Assembly (NCBI RefSeq): GCF_037041345.1
Contig: NZ_CP146287.1
Span: 685,501-749,500, forward strand
Source of the DNA: Abiotrophia defectiva ATCC 49176
GTDB taxonomy: Bacteria > Bacillota > Bacilli > Lactobacillales > Aerococcaceae
Reading direction: 5' to 3'
DNA length: 64,000 bases
How positions within the stretch are numbered: the stretch's first letter is position 1; each line of letters starts with the position of its first letter. Below, in pieces: positions 15,720 through 21,673 of this stretch. The notes under the pieces are model-generated. The model saw only the letters and a list, made by a program, of their open reading frames with translations, ran no database searches and was not told where the DNA came from. Both the position numbers and the translations under genes were made by a program.

Positions 15720-16457
15720 ATGTCAAACAAACATCATACACCAAGCAATACTAATACAAACACACAAAATGTAGCTACAGATATCAAGGGCGAATTGTCT
15801 TATGATAACAAAGTAGTTCAAAAGATTATCGGTTTAGCTTTAGAACAAGTTGATGGGCTTTTAGCGATTGACGGTGGTTTCTTCTCTAACTTAGCTGACA
15901 AGATTGTTAATACTGATAATGTTACAACCGGTGTTAACGTAGAGGTCGGTAAGGAACAAGTAGCAGTGGACTTAAATGTCGTTGTAGAATACAAGAAAAA
16001 TGTTCCTGACTTATATAAAGAAATCAAGCGCGTTGTGTCTAAAGAAATTTCTGACATGACAAGCCTTGAAGTTGTCGAAGTCAATGTGAAAGTAGTAGAC
16101 ATCAAGACTAAGGAACAGCACGAAGCTGACTCAGTTAGTCTGCAAGACCACGTGACTAATTTTGCGGAATCAACAGGCGAATTTGCTTCCAACACCTTTG
16201 AAAAAGCCAAAGAAGGTATTGGTAGCGGTGTAGCAGTAGTTACTGAAAAAGTAGGCGAAGGCTACGAAGCAACTAAAGAAGTCTTAGGCAATGGCTTTGA
16301 AGCAGCGAAAGATGCTGTGGGTAACGGCGTTGAGGCAGCAAAAGATGCCATTAGTTCTGGAGAAGATAAAGCTAAAGAGGCAGCAAAAGACGGCGCTGAA
16401 GCAGTAAAAGAAACAGTTAGTAGTAACGAGGCACCAAAACCTAGCCGAGTTAACTAA
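15720..16457 (+). CDS. Asp23/Gls24-family envelope stress protein with LEA-like tail, copy A
   Basis: The product is 245 residues. Residues about 20-140 are the Asp23/Gls24 domain, with G-E-L-S-Y-D, G-L-A-L-E-Q-V-D-G-L, D-G-G-F-F-S-N-L and V-D-L-N-V-V-V-E-Y. From about 145 the protein becomes an Ala/Lys/Glu-rich amphipathic repeat (T-E-K-V-G-E-G-Y-E-A, A-A-K-D-A-V-G-N-G). This tail resembles the LEA-like proteins encoded on the opposite strand of the same cassette. The AmaP product upstream is expected to hold it at the membrane. Confidence 0.87.
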   Translation: MSNKHHTPSNTNTNTQNVATDIKGELSYDNKVVQKIIGLALEQVDGLLAIDGGFFSNLADKIVNTDNVTTGVNVEVGKEQVAVDLNVVVEYKKNVPDLYKEIKRVVSKEISDMTSLEVVEVNVKVVDIKTKEQHEADSVSLQDHVTNFAESTGEFASNTFEKAKEGIGSGVAVVTEKVGEGYEATKEVLGNGFEAAKDAVGNGVEAAKDAISSGEDKAKEAAKDGAEAVKETVSSNEAPKPSRVN

Positions 16458-16485
16458 TCCTAGGCTATATCGATCATTAGATTAG

Positions 16486-16519
16486 ACGACCACTCTGGAA
16501 TAGGGCGGTCGTTTTTTTT
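16486..16519 (+). terminator. Rho-independent terminator of Gls24 operon A
   Basis: An imperfect stem ACGACCACTCT / AGGGCGGTCGT is followed by eight T residues. A similar terminator ends operon B at 20038. Confidence 0.85.
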
Positions 16520-16526
16520 CGCCTAG

Positions 16527-16556
16527 TTGTGTATGCCTTTACATTGTTGTTATAAT
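16527..16556 (+). promoter_or_regulatory. Promoter upstream of the DUF1643 gene
   Basis: TTGTGT (16527-16532), 18-bp spacer, TATAAT (16551-16556). The transcript would begin near 16563 and run straight into the hairpin at 16590. Confidence 0.5.
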
Positions 16557-16589
16557 AGTGTAAATTATAAATAGGATACATAGGAATTT

Positions 16590-16622
16590 GCTGGTTCAGA
16601 GATGTGTAGAACCAGCTTTTTT
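16590..16622 (+). terminator. Leader terminator or attenuator hairpin before the DUF1643 gene
   Basis: GCTGGTTC (16590-16597) pairs with GAACCAGC (16609-16616) and is followed by TTTTTT. It lies between the promoter and the start codon at 16654, so most transcripts might end here, giving either attenuation or a short RNA of about 60 nt. Confidence 0.7.
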
Positions 16623-16653
16623 AGACAATTAGTTCCATGAGAGATGTGATGCA

Positions 16654-17217
16654 ATGGTAAATTATAGCTACTTAAAAGGCTTCGAACCAGATTATATACG
16701 ATATGATGGGGACGATGATGCCTGTTACTTGTTAGAAAAAGAGGGTCAACGACCATTGGTAGTGATAGGTCCTCATCCAGTGAAGTCAGACCTAAGGATG
16801 CCTGATAGAATCACCTATCGGCTATTGAAGGCCTTGGGTGATGCCAATCATCATCTATTATCTGATTTGAAGTACGATGGTTGGGCTATTCTAAACGTAC
16901 ATCCACTGCGAGCAGAAGAGTTTGAGCCGATAGACTTCAGTCTCAAAAATCATGCCTTACTACAAGAGAATATTTGCTACATTGCGAATTATCTAGTATC
17001 AAGAGACATTAGCGCAGTCCTACTCTCTTGGGGCGAAAATGAAGCTGATACAGAGATGCTAAATGAGGCCCGCAAGCAAATACAAGACCTACTTAATGAA
17101 TTAGGAATAGAGCAGTATGCATGCTCGCGTAACTCATCAGGAGAGCCAATTAGCCTTTTCTATGCGGGGAATCAGGCTATACAGAATGCTATTATTGATA
17201 TGGCAGCTGATGTTTGA
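16654..17217 (+). CDS. DUF1643-like protein
   Basis: The product is 187 residues. The layout fits DUF1643: an opening V-V-I-G-P-H-P strand in the position of the family's NPS motif, then D-R-I-T-Y-R-L-L-K-A-L, W-A-I-L-N-V-H-P-L-R, and later A-V-L-L-S-W-G-E-N. The family has no established activity. The ribosome binding site is weak (GAGATG), and a hairpin terminator lies in the leader, so expression may be low or conditional. It is placed between the two copies of the Gls24 cassette and may mark the ancestral junction of the duplication. Confidence 0.6.
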   Translation: MVNYSYLKGFEPDYIRYDGDDDACYLLEKEGQRPLVVIGPHPVKSDLRMPDRITYRLLKALGDANHHLLSDLKYDGWAILNVHPLRAEEFEPIDFSLKNHALLQENICYIANYLVSRDISAVLLSWGENEADTEMLNEARKQIQDLLNELGIEQYACSRNSSGEPISLFYAGNQAIQNAIIDMAADV

Positions 17218-17280
17218 TTTAGTAAAGTCTGAATTACATAGATAGAAATCATCAATCATATCTGCAAAGAAGAATAAGCA

Positions 17281-17308
17281 AAAAAAGGAGGCATTATGCC
17301 TCCTTTTT
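17281..17308. terminator. Bidirectional terminator
   Basis: The stem AAAAAGGAGGCA / TGCCTCCTTTTT with a short TTA loop lies between the DUF1643 gene and the convergent LEA-like gene B. Confidence 0.9.
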
Positions 17309-17323
17309 ATCATGCTTCAGGGC

Positions 17324-17605
17324 TTATTGAACGGCGTCTTGAACCGCGTCTTTAGCGTCTTCTGCCTTGTCAGCAGCTGCTTCAGCAACGTCAGCTGCCG
17401 CGTCTTTAGCGTCTTCAGCTTTGTCTTTAGCTGCGCCACCAAGTTCTTTAGCTTTTTCAACAACATCGCCCGCTACATCTTTAGCGGTTTCGAAGGCGTT
17501 ACCTGCTACTTCTTTGGTTTTTTCAAAGACATCACCGGCTACGTCCATAGCTTTTTCGCCGAACTCGCCAGCTTTTTGAGACAAATCTTTTAATAAATCA
17601 GACAT
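17324..17605 (-). CDS. LEA-like Ala/Lys/Asp amphipathic-helix protein, copy B
   Basis: The product is 93 residues and almost identical over its first 65 residues to the product of 13899-14237, including MSDLLKDL at the start. It lacks one A-D-A-A-D-K-A-E-D block and ends A-V-Q-D-A-V-Q. The AAAAGGAGGAC site and the upstream palindrome are conserved. It is divergently transcribed from GlsB copy B, as in cassette A. Confidence 0.8.
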   Translation of the reverse strand: MSDLLKDLSQKAGEFGEKAMDVAGDVFEKTKEVAGNAFETAKDVAGDVVEKAKELGGAAKDKAEDAKDAAADVAEAAADKAEDAKDAVQDAVQ

Positions 17606-17679
17606 TGTAATGTCCTCCTTTTCATTTGATGACCTAAGTATAACACAGGAAATTTTGATTGGAAAGTGCTTTAGCTAAA

Positions 17680-17699
17680 AATCGGTCTTAAGACTGATT
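17680..17699. promoter_or_regulatory. Conserved palindrome between LEA-like and glsB genes, copy B
   Basis: AATCGGTCTTAAGACTGATT is followed by TTTTTT. It is the counterpart of 14311-14330 and is better conserved than most of the surrounding intergenic DNA. Confidence 0.55.
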
Positions 17700-17936
17700 T
17701 TTTCTAATTTGACTTCACATAAAAATCAAACGGGCATTAGAACAATATAAGTAAATATGTCATATAAACTGATATAAAGGCAATCAACTAATGAGCTATA
17801 GCTTGATTTTTGGTATGCCAACTTGTGAAATTAACTAAATTAGTTTCAAATCTTGAAATCTCATATAGTCAAAATGGTAAAAAATCGAAAGGGATATTGA
17901 ACTTGCTTTGTAAAGTTTCCTGTGTTAAGGTTGAAG

Positions 17937-17963
17937 ATGTAAGGCGGAAAGTTGTCCTTACAT
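17937..17963 (+). ncRNA. 5' UTR hairpin of glsB, copy B
   Basis: The stem ATGTAAGG / CCTTACAT has an 11-nt loop beginning CGGA. Compared with copy A, one stem base pair has changed on both sides (G-C to A-T), which preserves pairing. The hairpin ends 28 nt before the start codon. Confidence 0.7.
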
Positions 17964-17991
17964 TGCAATTCTGAACGAAAGGAGCAATATC

Positions 17992-18231
17992 ATGATCTGG
18001 TCTATTATCGTAGGTGGCTTGATCGGTTTAGTAGCCGGTAGCCTCACTAAAAAACGCGGTTCAATGGGGATCGTGGCTAACGTACTTGCTGGTTTAGTAG
18101 GTTCTTCTGTTGGTCAATTTTTCCTCGGGTCTTGGGGTCCTAGCCTTGCAGGTATGGCTTTAATTCCATCTGTATTAGGTGCCGTAGTTGTCGTAGCAGT
18201 CGTATCTGCATTACTTGGCAAAAAGGCTTAA
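17992..18231 (+). CDS. GlsB/YeaQ/YmgE-family membrane stress protein, copy B
   Basis: The product is 79 residues and differs from copy A at only a few positions, with the same three glycine-rich helices and the same MIWSII start. The site GAAAGGAGC is conserved. It leads the second Gls24 operon. Confidence 0.88.
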   Translation: MIWSIIVGGLIGLVAGSLTKKRGSMGIVANVLAGLVGSSVGQFFLGSWGPSLAGMALIPSVLGAVVVVAVVSALLGKKA

Positions 18232-18291
18232 GCAACCGAGAGGAAACACAAGCAGTTACACAAACATTAAATAGAGTATAGGGAGACTATC

Positions 18292-18882
18292 ATGTCACGA
18301 ATTAAAAAATCTCTGCTCATCTTACTGTGTATTCCACCGCTTGTTCTATTTTCCATTAATTTGTATCGTAATCAGTCCTATGTCAATCTGGATTGGATAG
18401 GAGAGTACCTCAACAAACTGTCTTCATTCGGGTACTACTATAACCAGGCCATTTTCTGGTTATCTCTCGTCCTGACCATTGCGACACTCATTGCGATACT
18501 TGTCATCTTCTTCTATCCGCGAGACTACACCCAAGTGGTCTTGTCGGAGGCGAATGGACGGTTGACAGTTAAAAAATCAGCGATCGTAAGCCATGTGAAG
18601 TCGGCTATTTCAGCCGTCTCTTACATGGCTTCTCCTAAAGTTAAGGTCAAACTCACCAAGAAAAAGTGTGAAGTAACCCTTAAGGGTGCCATTAACCAAG
18701 GGGTAGACGTTGCCAATAGAACAAACGCTTTACAAAAGGAAATTATTAATGGCCTCAATTCCTACTTGGGCTTGAACCATAATATTTATCTCAATGTGAA
18801 GGTCTTGAATACTGCAGCAGAGCAAACTAGCCAAAAAGCTGAAGCATTTGAAGCTCAGTCACAAGAAAACTTAGAGAACTAG
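18292..18882 (+). CDS. amaP: AmaP, membrane anchor for Asp23, copy B
   Basis: The product is 196 residues, with two N-terminal membrane helices and the same soluble domain as copy A (E-A-N-G-R-L, V-K-L-T-K-K-K-C-E-V). It diverges mainly in the membrane segments and the C-terminal tail. The spacing to glsB is the same as in copy A. Confidence 0.87.
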   Translation: MSRIKKSLLILLCIPPLVLFSINLYRNQSYVNLDWIGEYLNKLSSFGYYYNQAIFWLSLVLTIATLIAILVIFFYPRDYTQVVLSEANGRLTVKKSAIVSHVKSAISAVSYMASPKVKVKLTKKKCEVTLKGAINQGVDVANRTNALQKEIINGLNSYLGLNHNIYLNVKVLNTAAEQTSQKAEAFEAQSQENLEN

Positions 18883-18893
18883 GGGTAAGTCTT

Positions 18894-19061
18894 ATGATCA
18901 AGAAAATCAAAAACCTACCCTATCCTATTCTCGGAGGGGCCATTGGCCTTGGCTTGGCAACTGTCATTTTGAATATCGGGTTTTTCAGAACCATCTTTGT
19001 TGTCGCGCTTGTAGGAACTGGCGCAGCAGCTGGTTGGTATCTTCAAAATTCTCGCAAATAA
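18894..19061 (+). CDS. DUF2273 small membrane protein, copy B
   Basis: This is a 55-residue protein starting at the ATG at 18894 after TAGGGGTAAG, 11 bp after amaP. It has the same opening I-K-K-I-K-N-L-P-Y-P, F-F-R-T turn and Q-N-S-R-K end as copy A. Confidence 0.85.
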   Translation: MIKKIKNLPYPILGGAIGLGLATVILNIGFFRTIFVVALVGTGAAAGWYLQNSRK

Positions 19062-19082
19062 AAAGTAGAGAGGGGATAGGGT

Positions 19083-20006
19083 ATGTCAAATAATCAACCT
19101 ACATCAGATAAGACACTCAATCCAAGTCCTGCTGGCAAGTCTTACAATCGCAAAGCGATCAAAAAGCAGATTGGTCAGGCGCTAGCCAATGTTGACGGCC
19201 TCTTGGCAGTTGACGGTGGCTTCTTCTCTAACTTAGCGGGCAAGATTGTCAACACCGATAAGTTTACCAGTGGCGTCAAGCTAGTGCTTGGTAAGGAAGA
19301 GGCGCGTGTAGACTTAAATGTCATTGCAGAGTATAAGAAAAACGTTTCTGATTTATATCATGACATCAAGCATTTAGTGATCGATGTCATTCGGAACATG
19401 ACAGGCCTTAGCGTGATTGATGTCAATCTCAAGGTCCTTGAAGTCAAGACTCAAGCCAAGCAAGAAGCTGATACTGTCAGTCTGCAAGATCATGTAACCC
19501 ACATGGCTGAAAGCACAGGCGAATTTGCCTCCCATACCTTGGAAAAAGCCAAAGATGGGATTGGCAGTGGTATCGCTGCGGTGACAGGCAAAGTAGGCCA
19601 AGGCATTGAGGCGGCCAAGGACGCCATTAGTGGCGGTGCTGAGCAGGCCAAAGATGCAGCCGATCAAGCCCAGGATCTAGCCGAAGAAACTGCGGACCAA
19701 GCAGAAGACGCGGTAGCAGCCGGTGTTGAAGCTGTTGAAGAAAGGGCCGATGACGCTAAGGAAGTGGCTGAAGAAGCTGCGGAAGAAGTAGCACATGTGT
19801 CTGAAGAAACGGCAGAAGATCTTGCTGAAGCAGGCCAAGAGGCTACTGAGGACGCAAAAGAGCTAGCTCAAGAGGCTAAGGACCTTGCCGAAGATGGCGC
19901 CCAAGCTGTCCAAGCAAGGGCAGAAGACCTTGTTGAAGGCAGTCAAGAAGTTGCGGAAGAAGCAGTCAGTAGTAGCTCACAAGAAGCAAACTCAAACCAG
20001 GCTTAA
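19083..20006 (+). CDS. Asp23/Gls24-family protein with extended acidic LEA-like tail, copy B
   Basis: The product is 307 residues, 62 longer than copy A. The Asp23 domain is at about 22-140 (D-G-G-F-F-S-N-L, V-D-L-N-V-I-A-E-Y). From about 150 to the end the sequence is an Ala/Glu/Asp-rich amphipathic repeat with many E-E-A and Q-E-A units, much more acidic than the tail of copy A. The tails of the two copies have therefore diverged while the folded domain is conserved. It probably acts in envelope stress together with AmaP copy B. Confidence 0.86.
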   Translation: MSNNQPTSDKTLNPSPAGKSYNRKAIKKQIGQALANVDGLLAVDGGFFSNLAGKIVNTDKFTSGVKLVLGKEEARVDLNVIAEYKKNVSDLYHDIKHLVIDVIRNMTGLSVIDVNLKVLEVKTQAKQEADTVSLQDHVTHMAESTGEFASHTLEKAKDGIGSGIAAVTGKVGQGIEAAKDAISGGAEQAKDAADQAQDLAEETADQAEDAVAAGVEAVEERADDAKEVAEEAAEEVAHVSEETAEDLAEAGQEATEDAKELAQEAKDLAEDGAQAVQARAEDLVEGSQEVAEEAVSSSSQEANSNQA

Positions 20007-20037
20007 CCAGCCTCACCATAATCAAACATTTGATTAG

Positions 20038-20068
20038 TCGACCACTCTGGTAAGGGTGGTCGATTTTT
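20038..20068 (+). terminator. Rho-independent terminator of Gls24 operon B
   Basis: The stem TCGACCACTCT / AGGGTGGTCGA (two imperfect positions) is followed by seven T residues. Confidence 0.88.
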
Positions 20069-20115
20069 TTACTAGGAAGACATGATTATCAACTAGGGCA
20101 CCCAACTAGATTAAA

Positions 20116-20143
20116 TGACAGACTATTGGAGAAGCGATATAAT
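20116..20143 (+). promoter_or_regulatory. Promoter in front of the broken DUF4865 gene
   Basis: TGACAG (20116-20121), 16-bp spacer, TATAAT (20138-20143), about 40 bp before the pseudogene start. Confidence 0.5.
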
Positions 20144-20184
20144 AATAGGGACCGAAGGTTAGATATTTGTTGAGGTGAACGACC

Positions 20185-20382
20185 ATGCTAGCAATGCAAT
20201 ACAAAATTTAGTTGCCAGATAATCTTGATATGAATCTTTATTCGGCAGCGGTCAGAGATAATGGGACCAAGACAGACGGTTTTCAGAATTTAACTTTTAA
20301 GACCTACCTAATTTCGACCAAGGGTGAACATGATGCCCAGAGAAAACAAATATGCGCCCCACTATTAGTGAGTTTGGGTTGA
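20185..20382 (+). pseudogene. DUF4865 gene fragment with an internal stop
   Basis: After GAGGTGAAC, the frame reads M-L-A-M-Q-Y-K-I, a TAG stop, then L-P-D-N-L-D-M and later D-G-F-Q-N-L-T-F-K-T-Y-L-I. This matches the beginning of DUF4865 proteins as I know them (M-Q-Y-x-I-x-L-P, D-M, D-x-F-P-G-L-x-x-K-A-Y-L-I). The frame ends at 20382, so only about the first third of a normal gene remains. The convergent fragment at 20297-20686 runs into it, which marks a deletion junction. Confidence 0.65.
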
Positions 20383-20686
20383 AGTCTAGGCGTATGACTT
20401 GATAACCACCATAATCCGATAGTTGAAAGAAAATTAGATTTATACCATCTTCGTTTATCGTTTTATAAAGAGTAAAATAGTCTTCTTTTAGATTTTCTTG
20501 AATACTAAATTCTTGAATTATATTATCGAGTGATTTTCGTAATTCACGAAATATTCGTCTAAGTGATTGGTTCTCACTATCAAAGATTACTGTTAATCGG
20601 TCAATGCTGATATAAATAGATTTTTCTAGTTTTGATAAATCTACTTGACTTTGATATTCTCGTAGAGATTGAATGGTATTTTTCAA
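20297..20686 (-). pseudogene. Truncated plasmid/IME replication-initiator-like gene
   Basis: The frame encodes 129 residues. It starts with TTG at 20686, supported by AAAGGAGG 8 bp upstream. Residues about 25-110 (S-I-D-R-L-T-V-I-F, later Y-F-T-L-Y-K-T-I, and G-G-Y-Q-V-I-R-L-D-F-N-P-N) resemble the N-terminal part of Rep_trans-type replication initiators of small mobile elements. The last 20 residues read through DNA belonging to the DUF4865 remnant, so the 3' part has been lost. Family assignment is by pattern only. Confidence 0.5.
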
Positions 20687-20790
20687 CTGTAACGCCTCCT
20701 TTCTATGCTTAAAATATGCGTAATTCGTTGGTACTATTGATTTTTGCCAATGACTCGTTACTTAGGACGTTGTCTTAAGTGTATCGGTTT

Positions 20791-20816
20791 GCTGGCTGTT
20801 AGAAACGCCAGCTTTT
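20791..20816 (+). terminator. Terminator-like hairpin, followed by an imperfect long palindrome
   Basis: GCTGGC / GCCAGC is followed by TTTT. Just downstream, TTGGAGAA (20820-20827) and TTCTCCAA (20883-20890) enclose GC-rich TTCGGGC/GCCCG-type repeats, a foldable region unlike the AT-rich surroundings and possibly part of an old mobile-element origin. Confidence 0.5.
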
Positions 20817-20906
20817 GTGTTGGAGAATTTGGAGAACTTCGGGCTTCGGGCGCTCTGCCTTCGGCCCGCGCCCTTGCACTTGTTCTCCAATCTCCATCTT
20901 ATTAGT

Positions 20907-21088
20907 TTATATACTAGCTAAATACTTGTCTAAAAAACTTGAGAGCAGTTCAAATGGTCTAAATTCAATTTCTTCGCCTCGAATGTCGTTAAATACATCA
21001 TCATTTATTAAAACAGATGCTTCCCTAAACTAGACAAATAAAAAGAATGAGTGTCATTGTCTTTTGTTGCGTAATGTGTAGATTTCAT
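20907..21088 (-). pseudogene. Small frameshifted gene remnant
   Basis: On the minus strand GAGGATATT precedes an ATG at 21088 and a frame opening M-K-S-T-H-Y-A-T-K-D-N-D, which soon stops. The next frame continues with a protein-like sequence (V-L-I-N-D-D-V-F-N-D-I-R-G-E-E-I, then F-E-L-L-S-S-F-L-D-K-Y) to a stop at 20907. One frameshift would join them into about 57 residues. The family is unknown. Confidence 0.35.
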
Positions 21089-21259
21089 AATATCCTCAAC
21101 ATAATCATTTTTCGTTTTTCATGGACTTTGTATTACCATTTTGGTATAATTATATGGATTCTAAACGAAAGCCTCAGAACTCTTTGTAAAGCTTTCTGGT
21201 GTTTTTTTGTATATTCATAAGTTAGCTTGTATCATCTATTTTTGTACGTTTCATATTAT

Positions 21260-21300
21260 AACCAAAAAGGTTATATAAGTATAATACAACCTTTTTGGTT
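21260..21300 (+). promoter_or_regulatory. Twin operators overlapping the Xre regulator promoter
   Basis: AACCAAAAAGGTT (21260-21272) and AACCTTTTTGGTT (21288-21300) are two perfect short palindromes, 28 bp centre to centre. A TATAAT box (21280-21285) lies between them. This is the pattern of an autoregulated promoter, with the Xre protein at 21334 as the expected ligand. Confidence 0.75.
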
Positions 21301-21333
21301 ATAGGTCAATGAAAAAGCGAAAGGAATTTTATA

Positions 21334-21633
21334 ATGTTAAAAGACAATATAAAAAAAGCCCGACTGGATGCAGGTCTCACTCAAATAGAAGTTGCTGAAA
21401 AGTTAGGTGTAGCTCAAGCTCAATATGCTAGGTGGGAAAACGGAGGGAGGAATCCAAAAGATGAAACAGTAAAAAAACTAGCTGAAATATTTGGAGTTAC
21501 TTTTGATAAACTTCAAGGTAGAAATGATGGATTGGATGATATTGTAGATTTACTTAGAAAAGTGGAATTAACTGATGAACAAAAGTTAGAAATATATTTC
21601 TTGATAAAGAAGTATTTAGGTAGTGTAAAATAA
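21334..21633 (+). CDS. Xre-family HTH transcriptional repressor
   Basis: The product is 99 residues. Residues about 5-60 are a classic HTH_3 domain: I-K-K-A-R-L-D-A-G-L-T-Q, then V-A-E-K-L-G-V-A-Q-A-Q-Y-A-R-W-E-N-G and R-N-P-K-D-E-T-V-K-K-L-A. The C-terminal 35 residues are a short helical region that may dimerise. AT-rich codon use and the neighbours suggest origin from a mobile element. The operators just upstream suggest autoregulation, and the membrane protein at 21674 may be under the same control, since only 40 bp separate the genes and no terminator is seen. Confidence 0.9.
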   Translation: MLKDNIKKARLDAGLTQIEVAEKLGVAQAQYARWENGGRNPKDETVKKLAEIFGVTFDKLQGRNDGLDDIVDLLRKVELTDEQKLEIYFLIKKYLGSVK

Positions 21634-21673
21634 GTTGTGTAAAGACCTTTGAACTATGAAGGAGGGTGCTACG

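Noticed and set aside
20815-21033. Plus-strand 72-codon frame in the decayed island
   Set aside because: No ribosome binding site, odd composition through a GC-rich palindrome, and the minus strand holds a better gene remnant.
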